DNA of 64,000 nt, taken from the NCBI RefSeq assembly GCF_963259705.1, contig NC_081844.1, positions 49,461,501 through 49,525,500 on the forward strand. Reading direction: 5' to 3'. Shown in pieces: positions 10,423 to 20,840 of this stretch. This stretch comes from Myotis daubentonii. Lineage: Eukaryota > Chordata > Mammalia > Chiroptera > Vespertilionidae. Numbering within the stretch: the first letter of the stretch is position 1; every line of letters starts with the position of its first letter. The position numbers were made by a program, and so were the translations under genes. The notes under the pieces are model-generated. The model saw nothing but the letters and a program-made list of their open reading frames with translations. It made no database searches and had not been told where the DNA came from.

Positions 10423-10627
10423 TTTTAATACTCACCCAAGGACATATGGAGAAAGAGAGAGAGAGAGAGGGAGAGAGAGAAAAACATTGATTGGCTACCT
10501 TCCATTCATGCCCCAGACTGGGGGCTCAAACCTGAAATTCAGGTATGTGCCCAGACCAGGAATTGAACTGGCAACCTTTCGGTGCACAGGATGATGTTCA
10601 ACCAATTGAGACGCTCTGACCTGGCAA
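10423..10627 (-). mobile_element. VES-related tRNA-derived SINE (old subfamily)
   Basis: Minus-strand SINE. A T-rich tail near 10423 is followed by the GA-rich complement of the CT tract (10446-10482), CATTGATTGGCT, the GGAATTGAACTGGCAACC box-B complement, and CAATTGAGACGCTCTGACC at the head. More diverged than the other copies. No clear duplication. Confidence 0.78.
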
Positions 10628-10950
10628 TCTATCACGATTTATAACCACTGTTTTAGAGGCCCTTAGAGTCAGTATACAGCTATAATTCTTGAAGTATTCT
10701 TAAATCTTAAAAAGAAACAAGTCTGACAAATACAAAATATTTTTTCTGCAGGTTTATGCAATGTTTCACCATGAAGACACTAAATATGAGTTTTGTGTTG
10801 AAAGTCAATAGTATTTGTTATCCTTTGTGGCAGGTAATAGGTAAAATTCCCAATAGATGATCATTTTCTTTGCTAGAAATCATTTTCCCTGGTTTATATT
10901 ACTGATAACAGCAATAAAACAGTGATGGAAGTAAGTAATTTTGAAATTAT
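10628..10950. other. Unique DNA, nothing recognised
   Basis: Interval between a SINE and an MLT1-type LTR. No gene or repeat was recognised. Confidence 0.5.
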
Positions 10951-11337
10951 TGTTAGGGACTGAGTGTTTGTATCCCTCAATATTCATATGTTGATGACTA
11001 ACCTCTGCTAATAACATGTAGATAGTCTAGTCATTTGGAGGTGCAGTGTTTGGTGGATAATGAGGTCCTAAGAATGGAGTCCCATAAATGGGATCAGTGC
11101 CCTTATAAGAAAAAAACTGGGAGAGCTACTGTCCTCTTTGTCCCTTGAACATGTGGTGAAATAACAGGAATACTGCCATCTATGGACCAGTGAGAGTGCT
11201 CTCATCAGACATCAGATCTGCTGGCGCCTTGATGTTTGACTTCCCAGCCTTCAAAGTGTGATAAATAAATGGTTATGACTTAAATCAGCCTATCTATGGC
11301 ATCTATTATAGCAGCCCATAATGATTAATACTATCAT
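10946..11337 (+). mobile_element. MLT1-type (MaLR) solo LTR
   Basis: An ancient mammalian LTR. It starts TGTTAGGGACTGAGTGTTTG and includes the CATATGTTGATGACTAACC region, GGGATCAGTGCCCTTATAAG, GACTTCCCAGCC, a GATAAATAAATG poly(A)-signal region and a TTATAGCAGCCC end. The body is about 10951-11332, with near-repeat flanks ATTAT and ATCAT. It contains no coding sequence. Confidence 0.8.
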
Positions 11338-12137
11338 TTTCCTACAGTTTGAAAAGGAAAAAAGAAGCTACATTAGCTTCATTAAGAAACGTGGTGATAC
11401 TAGCAGTTGGCACATAATTCAAAAAATAGGTAAGCCTATGTCTTCCAGAAGCATAGGGGTCTATACCTTGTAGCTCAGGTAATTTTAGTAAACATCTAGG
11501 TTTAGCAAGTCTCTACAATCTACTAATATAAAAACCATGGGTGGTGTTCATCACCGCCTGAACCCCTGAGCTGCTACCAAGCAGAAGGAAGTCAGTCCTG
11601 CAGGGGTTGTCTTGGCAACGGCTGTGCCCTCCCCGAGCTGTATCCCGGAGCTGTTTCCGGCAAGGGCGGGGTTTGAGGCAGGAACCCGCCCTCGGAGCGT
11701 GGACCCACTGAATCCTGGGTTGTTTTGCCAAGGGCTGCACCCTCCCAGCTGTTTCCCTGTGGCCTGAGGGTAGAACCCACCCTCAGAGCACCAAGAGTGC
11801 CCAGCAAGCAGTCAATCCTGGGTTGCTGAGGTGGAGGCCACAGCGTGGTAGAACTCTGGGTCTCTAGCCCAACAGGAGGCATGGCCGACCTTCAAACCAG
11901 ACCCTGACAGTAGAAAGGAGGGAGCCCCATTCCTCACAGAATCCGCTGTTGGATAACTTGCTGTCAGTGGCCTGTCAGCCAGGAATCCCATTCTCCTGTA
12001 CCCTGGACCCTGACAGGAGGGAGGAGAGAGCCCCTTTCCTCACAGAATTGACAGGTGGCCAGTTTGCTGTCAGGGGCCTGCCAGCAAGCAATCCTATTCA
12101 CCTGCACCCTGGCCCCTGACAGCAGGGAGGAGAGAAT

Positions 12138-12704
12138 ATGTTTGATGATTCCATTGATTCCACAGATGATGTTGAAAAAGAAAATTTTCCCATAGAATTT
12201 CTTAATCGTATTACTCCTTCAGGAATGCCGGGTCATAAATTAAAATTGAAAGTGGGTGCAATCATCATGCTATTGAGAAATCTCAATTGTAAATGGGGTC
12301 TTTGTAATGGTACCAGATTTATTATCAAAAGATTACAACCTAACATTATCGAAGCTGAAGTATTAACAGGATCTGCAGAGGGAGAGGTTGTTCTGATTCC
12401 AAAAATTAATTTGTCCCCATCTGACACTGGCCTCCCATTTAATTTGATTCCATGATGGTTTCCCGTGATGCCAGCATTTGTGATGACTATTGATAAATCA
12501 CAAGGACAAACTCTAGACCAAGTAGGCATATTCCTACCTGAACCTGTTTTTGCACATGGTCAGTTATATGTTGCTTTCTCTTGAGTTTGAAGAGCATGTG
12601 ATGTTACAATTAAAGTTCTAAGTACTTCATCACATGGAAAATTAGTCAAGCAGTTTGAAAGTGTTTTCACTCTTAATGTGGTGTACAGGGAGATATTAGA
12701 ATAA
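12138..12704 (+). pseudogene. Helitron Rep/helicase, C-terminal helicase remnant with three TGA stops
   Basis: A functional Helitron protein joins a HUH Rep nuclease to a Pif1-like superfamily 1B helicase that unwinds donor DNA during rolling-circle transposition. Only about the last 189 codons remain, in one continuous frame from 12138 to a TAA at 12702-12704. FPIEFLNRITPSGMPGHKLK and the following GAIIMLLRNL belong to the late Pif1 domain, [19 protein letters not shown] is helicase motif V, and GQLYVAFS with its following residues is motif VI. In-frame TGA codons lie at 12453-12455, 12582-12584 and 12588-12590; the last two fall on motif VI positions where arginine is expected, so they fit CGA-to-TGA deamination. 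There is no frameshift. The upstream gene is lost by deletion, so this copy cannot make transposase. Confidence 0.9.
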
Positions 12705-12946
12705 GTTTAATCACTTTATTAGTCATTGTTTGCATCACTGTTATTTTTATATCATGTTTTTGTTGTTTTCATATCATTTTTTTGTCATTTTTATATCATG
12801 CCTATGTTGTTGTTCTATCCTTTTGTTACTGTTTATTTATTAACATATTTATATATTATTTTCATATACATTTTACTAATTTCCTTTTATCTCTCACACT
12901 TATATTATAGAGAAAGGGCAAATAGCAATATTAAAATATCTTTGCT

Positions 12947-13193
12947 AATTAATTCCCTTTTTAAAAAAAAAATATTTTATTGATTTTTTACCGAGAGGAA
13001 GGGAGAGGGATACAGAGTTAGAAACATCGATGAGAGAGAAACATTGATCAGCTGCCTCCTGCACACTCCCCACTGGGGATGTGCCCACAAACAAGGTACA
13101 TGCCCTTGACTGGAATCGAATCTGGGACCCTTGAATCTGCAGGCCGATGCTCTATCCACTGAGCCAAACCAGTTAGGGCAATTAATTCCCTTT
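12947..13193 (-). mobile_element. VES SINE inserted in Helitron, 14-bp duplication
   Basis: Minus-strand VES SINE (12961-13179) with an A/T tail at the left, GAGAGGAAGGGAGAGGG, CATCGATGAGAGAGAAAC, the box-B complement GGAATCGAATC and the head complement ATCCACTGAGCCAAACC. The direct repeat AATTAATTCCCTTT lies at 12947-12960 and 13180-13193. It lies wholly inside the Helitron at 11519-13227, so it is the younger insertion. Confidence 0.95.
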
Positions 13194-13435
13194 AAATGTG
13201 CACAAATTTCATGCACCGGGCTACTAGTTAATAATAATAATAACATTATAAGAAAAATAAGATATTCACAAGTTGAATATTAAGTAGCACTCAACACTAG
13301 AAGGCACTAGAAGTGTGCCGGAGTCCAACCCCAGCAGGTCCAGGGGTCCCCAAAGGTGTGGATGGAGTCGGTGAAGAAGGAACGACACGGAGACAGCGTT
13401 CAGTTGATCAGCAGCTAGCCAGGATCTCTAGCCAA

Positions 13436-13795
13436 GTTCTGGTCAGGATCTCCGGCAAAGTTCTGGTTAGGATCTCCAGCCAGGTTCTGTGTCCATGTTC
13501 TCTTGCTAGGTTCTGTCTCTAGGTTCTGTCCAGGTTCTCCAGCCAGGTTCAGTCACCAGGTTCTAGTCAGGTTCTCTTGCCATGTTCTATCCAGGTTCTG
13601 TAGCCAGGTTCTGTCTCTAGGTTCTTCAGCCAAGTTCTGGTCTCGATCTCCAGCGAAGTTCTGGTTAGGATCTCCAGCCAGGTTCTGTGTCCATGTTCTC
13701 TCTCTAGGTTCTCCAGCCAGGTTCTGTAGCCACGTTCTGTCCAGGTTCTCCTACCGGGTTCTCTCGCTAGGTTCTGTCTCTAAGTTCTGTCTCTT
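13436..13795 (-). repeat. LTR-internal minisatellite, 11-13-bp unit
   Basis: About 25 units beginning GTTCT on the plus strand, mostly 11 or 13 bp (GTTCTGTAGCCAG, GTTCTCCAGCCAG), with some 24-bp composite units containing GGTTAGGATCTCC. A longer block starting at about 13436 recurs at about 13634, so part of the array was duplicated. It lies downstream of the LTR TATA box and would be transcribed. Short frames rich in Ser, Arg and Phe here are repeat artefacts. Confidence 0.88.
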
Positions 13796-13813
13796 GCTGT
13801 CTTATTACATCTG

Positions 13814-13821
13814 TATTTATA
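13814..13821 (-). promoter_or_regulatory. LTR TATA box
   Basis: On the minus strand this reads TATAAATA, in the context CTGGTATAAATACAG. It is placed between the U3 and the repeat-rich R/U5, as in a betaretroviral promoter. Confidence 0.65.
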
Positions 13822-14198
13822 CCAGTTGATTCAATCCTATCAATCTCTATTACAAAGGTTAGGGCGTTTCTTATCTCCATTCCAGGGAGTAAAGATTATG
13901 TAGCTTAAGCATGATTGTTCGTAGTTAAAGTGATTAATTACCCGCCTGGCACTTAGTTGAGGGGTTTTATTCCCTCCCTAACTTCAGGGGAAAATCCCTA
14001 CCTGGGGAAACAATCTTTCTCAGAGAGGAGACCTTGGTTAAAACACATAGTGCCAAGAAGGTGAGCAAACATATTAAGAACAGTATGCCATATATGCCAG
14101 GTCCCTTGAAACAGCAAACATGGACCGGCTCCCGGCAGAAGTGCAGGTGGGAAAACATGGCAGTAACATAAGACTTTGGTGTTCCAATTAATACAAAT

Positions 14199-14429
14199 GA
14201 AAACCACCAACCCTGTCAGTGTGCCTCAGTGGTTGAGCATCCAGCCATGAACCAGGAGGTCATGGTTTGATTTCTTGTCAGGACACATGCCTGAGTTATG
14301 GCTTGATCCCCAGTAGGGGGCATGCAGGAGGCAACTAACTAATGATTCTCATCATTGCTATTTCTACCTCTCTCCCTCTCTCTTCCTATCTCTGAAATCA
14401 ATAAAAGCACATTTTAAAAAAAGAAAACC
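14199..14429 (+). mobile_element. VES-family SINE
   Basis: Plus-strand SINE with a GTGCCTCAGTGGTTGAGCATC box-A region, GGTTTGATTTC box B, GGGGGCATGCAGGAGGC, CATCATTG, a CT-rich tract, then GAAATCAATAAAAG and an A tail. The short direct repeat GAAAACC is at 14199-14205 and 14423-14429. It sits just outside the solo LTR. Confidence 0.85.
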
Positions 14430-14815
14430 GCTGAAGTATGACAGTGCTCTGTATTTATTTATATTTTTATTTATTTATTTATTTTGTTTGTTGATTTTGT
14501 CATTGCTTTACTATGTTCAGCTAATTCTTCACTTTTGGAAAATTTGGACTAGACTAAAACTACTAGGTCATTCAAAATTCCAGTTCAAAAATCCAAAACT
14601 TCTCTTAGATAAAGTATCATGCTTTCCAGTGGCAGGCCATCTTTCAGAGAAATGTTTTCTATAGTAAAATCTTGTTTTGCTAATTATCAGCAAACATTAC
14701 AAAATGAAAATGTTGAATTTAATCCTAGTAGGGTCTGAGGATAGAAGCTGCTTTAATGTCCCATCTTAAAGACTACAATTATGCAATACCATATCTAAGA
14801 GACTTTTATATTAAA

Positions 14816-14957
14816 CTAGAGGCCCGATGCACGAAGTTCATGCAAGGGGCTCGGCCCTCACAGCCCCAGCTTCGTCCGAAGGCCATCCGGAAGGACATCC
14901 AGAAGGTCGTTTGGGCTGTCCAGTCTAATTAGCATATTATGCTTTTATTACTATCGA
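14816..14957 (-). mobile_element. Minimal HeliBat Helitron (142 bp)
   Basis: The 3' end is at the left: the complement of CTAGAGGCCCGATGCACGAAG, with hairpin ATGCACGAAGTTCATGC and host A14815 (T on the minus strand). The 5' end is at the right: TC as the complement of GA at 14956-14957, followed by the AGTAATAAAAGCATAATATGC signature, and T14958. It has little more than the two termini and a short GAAGG/CATCC repeat, and is one of the smallest copies here. Confidence 0.88.
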
Positions 14958-15419
14958 TTATTATAAATAACTAATTAGGACCTTTGTTGTTTATAATAGG
15001 TACAAAGTCTATGTGAAGTTTAATTGATAGTCACTGTTTCCTTACATGTCAAAAGAGGAATATGTCTCCAGAAAATCTTAAACTATAAAGTTATGGGATT
15101 TGTTTATCATTAGGGTAAATTCATAATTGAAGAATGACTTTTTCTGAGTCAGATATTGCATATTAAGTTCCATCGTATTATACTTTCACAAAGGGACTTA
15201 GTAAGAAATTTTGGAGCCTCAATTGTATTTTTTCATTGAAAGATAAATATTCAGTCATTTAATCATACTGTAATTATTCTACTCAACATTTGTCAGCAGC
15301 AGCAATAATATATCATCTGCTCACATCTCATTTCTTTCCATCAATGTAGACAAAAGGAAGATCTGGAATTAAAATAATTCCTAAAAGCAACTCTGAAATA
15401 TTTTATAAAAACAGATATG
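14958..15419. other. AT-rich DNA, nothing recognised
   Basis: AT-rich interval between a minimal Helitron and an L1 remnant. No supported gene. Confidence 0.5.
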
Positions 15420-15660
15420 CTGGCACAAACACTTTGAAATTACATATTCAAGTTAAATATATGGCAGCCCTATGACCTCACAATTATACTCCAAGAGAAA
15501 TGAATGTACATGTCTAATAAAAGGCATGCACAAAAAAGTCACAATAACCCCCAAATGAAAACAATTCAAATATCTATCAATAGTGGAATGCGTAACCAAT
15601 TGTTATTTTTGTGTAATAGGATATTGCAGAGTAATAAAAACAACACATTTCTGCCACCTT
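15420..15660 (+). mobile_element. Old LINE-1 ORF2 3' fragment
   Basis: The plus-strand string CAATTATACTCCAAGAGAAATG, then AAATGAAAACAATTCAAAT, ATCTATCAATAGTGGAATG and the following AGTAATAAAAACA, parallels the end of L1 ORF2. It is diverged and has several stops. Confidence 0.6.
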
Positions 15661-17246
15661 CAACTTTAACATTGTTAGCTTCAAGAGAATCCCAAGTCCT
15701 CTGGTGTGTGCAGCAGAAATAATTCTAAAAGCCACTAGAGCAGAGTTTCCCGAATTGTGTTTCCCAGAACATCAGAAGGTATTCAAAAATTTCAATAGTC
15801 CATTTAGTTGGGAAATTCTAGGTTAAGCAAAGTTTAGAATATTTCTCAGGCTTTAATATACTTTTGTGCATTGTGGATTTCCACAGAAGCATAATAGGCA
15901 GTTTTCTCCAAATGACTTGGTCATTAGAATCCATTTTCAGCAGAACATTTCAGAGAAATAATGTTCTCAGGGGCAATGAATATAGACTTCTCTGTGGTGA
16001 ATAAGAGACTTTATTATAACCTTCAAAAGGACAAAAATTATAAGATTTTGAGGAACAGTTACCAAAGAGAGGAACATTGAACACAACAATAGATTCTGAA
16101 GTATAACATAAAAAAATTATTTATGTTTTAAAGGAGGTGCATTTTATTATACAGTAAAGGACTTAAATAATGGCTGGGATTTCACAGTGAGAATTTCAAA
16201 GGTATTGTGTTTCGGGGAAAACATATTGTTATTTGGAATATTAAGTTTTGAAGGAAAGTTTCTATGTAGGAGTTGTAAATCCAGTAGACTTGGTAGAAAT
16301 ATACTTGTGATGGAAATATTTCTACATATAGTACCTATCTATCCTACATATATATAAGTCCTATGATAGAGTGCTTTAAACAAATATATCAGAAAAGATA
16401 TTAATGTGTTAGGTCCCCATCTACTCTTTATTAGGAAACAGAATTTTATTCCAAAATCTATTATTACTTGATTTTGAAACTTGGGCACATAACAATTAGG
16501 ACCTACATTTTTATTAGCAAAATGAAGGTATTAGACATATAGACAGATAAGATACATTTTAACTTTAACTTTCACTAATGCTTTTGTAACAAATGTATAA
16601 ATAAATACAATTATACTTCGAAAATATTTAATTCATCTCCTAGAGAGGCGTGTTATTTATCCTTGATGCTTAAAATATATATTTAGTTTTAGCTACTCTT
16701 TATCCTTTCGGGATAAATTTGATTTTTGAAACAAGCTAAACCATTTTAAATCATAATTCTCAAAATTACTAGGTAATTGAGACCACTCAGTCCTATAATT
16801 TAATTTTTACTAAGCAACAGAAATATTTTATTCAAACAACACATTTTATGAATCAAAATATATCAAAAATAAATCAGAGATGCTCTAGGTGAAGTGGGAG
16901 TAGAATCAAAATGCTTTTTGCTTAACTTTCTGCTTGCCTTCCATTTTCTTATATTATTATTTTTTGTTGTCATTGTACTAGTAACCTTAAAGCTAAGAAT
17001 AAAATAGAATAGAAACTAGTAATCTGGTGCAGTAACTCACAGATGCCTGCATACTAGTACTCTGTTAGGATCTTCAATATTTGATTAATGTATGTTCCCC
17101 ATTTGTAGGAAAGAAATAGTTCTGTGAACAAGCAAGGTAGCCTTAAATTCTTTTCAATATAATATTGTTTAAATATAACAAGCTTAGTAAGAGTTGTAAA
17201 ATTTATTCACATATATCTCTTAAGTATCTATAAATCCAAAATAAAA
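15661..17246. other. AT-rich DNA, nothing recognised
   Basis: About 1.6 kb of AT-rich sequence without a recognisable gene, RNA gene or repeat family. Confidence 0.5.
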
Positions 17247-17498
17247 TCTCTATATATAAAAGGGTAATATGCAAAGTGTTCTCATGGGAGTTCGACCAGG
17301 AGATTGGGAGTTCTATCACTCGCTATGATGTGTGCGTGCCACCAGGGGGCAGCACAGAATGAAGGAAGGCCCTGGGTGGTAATCGGAAGCCAGGGAAAGG
17401 AGGCCCCAGCCGGCAGCAGGAAGGCCCCCATCAAGCCTGATTGCTGGCCAGACCTTGGGACCCTACCCGTGCACAAATTTCATGCAGCGGGCCTCTAG
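17247..17498 (+). mobile_element. HeliBat Helitron (252 bp)
   Basis: It starts TCTCTATATATAAAAGGGTA at 17247 after A17246. It ends GTGCACAAATTTCATGCAG, then CGGGCCTCTAG at 17498 before T17499. Non-autonomous, with a GC-rich interior. The overlapping 64-codon frames on both strands are shadows. Confidence 0.9.
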
Positions 17499-18309
17499 TA
17501 CAAATATAAAAAAACTAACACAGTTTAATTAAAATGGAATTGGTACAGAATATAGTATTTTGTTGAAACTATATTAACACTTGCCACATACCTACCATAC
17601 CAACAGAAATGTAGAACTTAGGAGAATGAATCTCTTTTATTTTCTTATTTTTCAAAAATGAAATAGTACTTTATTTTAAAGACTTATTAAAACTCTAATA
17701 CAATGCAATAATACAAGACAATTTCTTTCACTACAATAGTTGTATGTTCTTTCGCTCTTTCCTTTCCTAACTGAAGTCTTAATTCCTTCTTTTCAATGTT
17801 ATTTCTGCCATTTCTGGTTTGCATATCATTAATCCTCTCAGAGAAGTGAGTTATGGAGATGATATACTAGGGAAATACTGTTTTAGACCTTAAATTGGGT
17901 ATGACTGATTAACTTTAGCAGCTCAAACTAATTGCTATAGATGAATGCCTATTTTTAACAATGAAACATCAGTAAAATAAATATGTTTTAGAATAAAATA
18001 TACTAATTCTAAATATATACATGATAGAAATATATAATATATAAATATACATACATATACATCTTCAGATATATTATAATAAAATATAGCATTATTTTAG
18101 TCATATCTAATTTGTATTAGAAGTTATAAAGTTATACCTTTTAATTACTATTTAAACATTCAAACTTTTACCCAAATGTGGACTTCTTTCATTGTCTTCA
18201 TGATGTTTTGTAGAAAATCTCATCAAATAGGCTAACAGTAGCTCTATCTTGTTTGAAATTTTACAATGACATAAATATTTTCATAAATAATTATATTTCT
18301 CTGAAGCAC
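17499..18309. other. AT-rich DNA, nothing recognised
   Basis: Low-complexity AT stretches around 18000-18070 (ATATATAA/ATACATATAC). No gene recognised. Confidence 0.5.
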
Positions 18310-19240
18310 CTATGAAAAATAACGCATTTAAACAACTGAATAAAAAAAATTACAATAGTACTCGCTTTGGCAGCACATATACTAAAATTGGAATGATACG
18401 GAGAAGATTAGCATGACCCCTGAACAAGGATGACACACAAATTTGTGAAGCATTCCATCTTTTAAAAATATATTACAAATAATGGGCAAAATATTTAAAC
18501 AGATAATTCACAAAACAAAATTTGTGAATGACCAGTATACAATGATCATCAAGGAAATTCAAATAAACACTATATTGGATACCAACCTTCAGAATGGCTA
18601 AAATTAAAAACATAGAGAACAGAAAATATTACAAAAATGGTAAAATAACTGTATATTTCATGCATTACTGCTGGGAAGATAAAATTATATACCTAATTCA
18701 GAAAAAAGTTCTGGTAATTTCTTATTTAAGAATACTGCTGCTAGTTATTGACCCATAAGAAATGAGAATATATACCCCTCCCTCCAAAAAAAGTCTTAAA
18801 CAAGTATGCAAGTATGTTCATAGAAGCTTTATTTATGAAAGTTTCAACAGGTTTCTATCAATAGAAATATGGATTAAAAACAAAGCTAAATAATGTGGTA
18901 TATTCATATGGAGGCATACTAGTAGTCACTAATAATAGGGAATAAACTATTGAGAGACACAATAACAAAATGAACTAACAAGCAAAATAGGCACAGACTC
19001 AGAGAGAGCAGGCTGACAGCTGTTGGGCTGGGCATTGGAAGGCTGGGTGGGGGTGGGGTGGCAGGATTGAGCAAAAAGAAAAAAAAGAGAGAAAAATGCT
19101 CATGGACATAGACAACAGTATGTAATGGCTGGGAAGAGCAGGGTGAGGAGAAGTGGAGAAGGGTATAGAGCGGATAAATGGTGATGGAAAGAGATGTGAC
19201 TTGGGGTGGTGAACACACAATACAGAAAAATAAAATATGA
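18310..19240 (+). mobile_element. LINE-1 ORF2 end and 3' UTR, interrupted by U6 pseudogene
   Basis: Decayed plus-strand L1. AACAACTGAATAAAAAAAATT before the U6 insertion and ATGGGCAAAATATTTAAACAG after it read as one L1 stretch. It runs on through the AATGGCTAAAATTAAAAAC and GAAAGTTTCAACAGG-type ORF2 end to a purine-rich 3' UTR with GGATAAATGGTGATGGAAAG and GGTGGTGAACACAC at about 19170-19220. Many stops; no function. Confidence 0.72.
18358..18463 (+). pseudogene. RNU6 (pseudogene): U6 spliceosomal snRNA pseudogene
   Basis: A near full-length U6 copy. It has CTCGCTTTGGCAGCACATAT, ACTAAAATTGGAATGATAC, GAGAAGATTAGCATG and TGAAGCATTCC, ending in TTTT. U6 pairs with U4 and U2 and forms the catalytic core of the spliceosome. 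Most differences from the known RNA are CpG-to-TpG or CpA changes, for example in GCTTCGG, AACGAT, CACGCAAATTCGTG and GAAGCGTTCC, plus changes in the catalytic-stem area (CATGACCCCTGAACAAGG). No upstream proximal sequence element or TATA box was seen in the expected place. Flanking ATTACAA on both sides (about 18349 and 18470) suggests L1-mediated retroposition into an older L1. Confidence 0.92.
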
Positions 19241-19599
19241 GGTAGGTAATTCCCCTCAAAAGTTTCCTAAACCTTCCCACAACTAAGAAAAATGTTTATA
19301 ATACTTCAAAATATGTATTTTTAATATGTATGTTGTTACATTTTGTGTTTATTTGTTTTAGTATTGTTTATTTGTAGTATTGTCAGAACACTTGCTTTTT
19401 TGAGGTCTTTATGGAAGATTTATAGAAACTTAACTGATAAAATATGCTGAGAAACAATGTAAATTGGACAAGAAAATAGAACTATATTCTTTTGAAATTT
19501 TATATTATTTGGCTCTTCCAATGACTGACCTTAATTTAACTTATAAGTCTTTTTAAAAAATTCAAATAACTGAGGTCATTAAGACATTTATCAAAATAA
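19241..19599. other. AT-rich DNA, nothing recognised
   Basis: Short interval between two L1 remnants. No gene seen. Confidence 0.5.
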
Positions 19600-20840
19600 A
19601 GAAAAATTTTAAATGAAAGATCTCATAGACATCAAAAATGATAAAGAAATACTATAAACAACTCTATGCCTACACATTCAATAATTTAGATGATATATAC
19701 TAATTCCTTGAAATACACAATCTACCAATGCATGAAAAAAAATAGACAATATGAATAGACTTATGTATGTTAATGAAATGTTATCAATAATTAAAACAAA
19801 AAGTCCCACGCCCACCCAGATGGGTTCACTGGTAAATTCTACCAAACATTTGAGGAAGAAATTATACCAGTTCTTTATAATCTATTCTAGAAGATAGAAG
19901 CAAAAAAAATACTTCCTAAATCATCCTATGAGGCCATCATTACCCTAATATCAAAACCAAAGACATTACAAGATAACTAAATACCAATATCTCATGTGAA
20001 TATAGTTGCAAAAATCCTCAATAAAATATTAGCAAATGGAACTTTAAAATGTATAAAAAGAATTATACACCATGAACAAGTGGGATTTATAACACCTATG
20101 CAAACTGATCCAATATTTAAAAATTTAATAAATGTAACCCATCACATCTGTAGGCTAAAAAAGAAAAATCACATGATGATATCAACAGAAGCAGAAAACG
20201 CACTTGACAAAATTCAACACCTATTCATGATAAAAACTCTCTCCAAACTGGGAATAAGGAACTTTCTCACCTTAATAAAGAACATCTAAAACAAACAAAA
20301 CAAAAAAACCTATAGCTAACGTTACACTTAAGGGTAAAGAACTAGAAGCCTTAGTGCAAATATCAGAAACAAGGCAAAGGTATCTTCTCTGACCACTCCT
20401 GTTCAACACCATGTCAGAAGAATTAACTAGTGCAATAATGCAAGAAAATAAAATAAAACATATGCAAATTGGAAAGAAAGAAAGAAAACTGTCTTTGCTT
20501 GCAGAGGACAACTATGTTAAAAATTTGAGAGATTTGACGTAACTCCTAGAACTAATACGTGATTTACAGCAAGTCTGCAGGAGAGCTGAAAATGTATGTC
20601 CACATAGAAATGTGCTCACAGGTGAATATACAGAAATAAATAAAATTTCCTTTATACCAGCAATGAGCAAGTTGAATTTTAAATTGTAAACACAATGCCA
20701 TTTTCATAACCTCCCCAAAATAAAATCCGTAAGTATAAATCTGACAAAATATGCAGAAGATGTGTATGAGGAAAACTATGTGCTCTATAAAAACAGTCTA
20801 TTAAAACATCCAGAAAGAGAAAAGAGACCCCTACCTCAAG
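19600..20840 (+). mobile_element. LINE-1 ORF2 (reverse transcriptase) remnant
   Basis: Plus-strand fragment of L1 ORF2, the endonuclease/reverse transcriptase for target-primed reverse transcription. CCAGATGGGTTCACTGGTAA, then TTCTACCAAACATTTGAGG, marks the early RT region. The 97-codon frame at 19996-20289 holds [15 protein letters not shown], a [13 protein letters not shown] segment where active copies have QVGFIPGMQ, and a [20 protein letters not shown] stretch. Related sequence continues out of frame to about 20830. Stops and frameshifts are frequent and both ends are missing, so this is an old inactive copy. Confidence 0.85.

Larger units (their letters stand above)
11519..13227 (+). mobile_element. 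HeliBat Helitron retaining helicase-gene end, interrupted by a SINE
   Basis: It starts TCTACTAATATAAAAACC at 11519 after A11518. It ends GCACAAATTTCATGCACCGGG then CTAG at 13227, followed by T13228. Inside, a GC-rich left part has two diverged units of about 115 bp (about 11900-12130, each ending in CAG-GAGGGAGGAGAGA-like sequence), then the 3' end of the Rep/helicase gene (12138-12704), an AT-rich 3' UTR, and a minus-strand SINE (12961-13179). It is an internally deleted descendant of an autonomous Helitron: the Rep nuclease domain and most of the helicase are gone. Confidence 0.9.
13310..14143 (-). mobile_element. Betaretrovirus-like (class II ERV) solo LTR with 6-bp duplication
   Basis: The LTR is 13316-14137, 822 bp, on the minus strand. 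Its start is the complement of the right end (TGCCGGGAGCC) and its end is the complement of the left end (CTCCGGCA), giving TGCCGG/CCGGCA inverted termini. GAAGTG flanks it exactly at 13310-13315 and 14138-14143, the 6-bp duplication typical of betaretroviruses. A TATA box (complement at 13814-13821) separates the U3 from a transcribed part made largely of a minisatellite (about 13436-13795). No gag, pro, pol or env is present. The perfect duplication suggests moderate age. Confidence 0.9.

Noticed and set aside
13313..13829. Repeat-protein frames (SPARF/VLSLGS type)
   Set aside because: They are translations of an LTR minisatellite read against the LTR strand.
18358..18990. U6-L1 chimeric retrotranscript made by template switching
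   Set aside because: The left flank of U6 also reads as L1 and short ATTACAA repeats flank U6, so separate insertion into an older L1 fits better.
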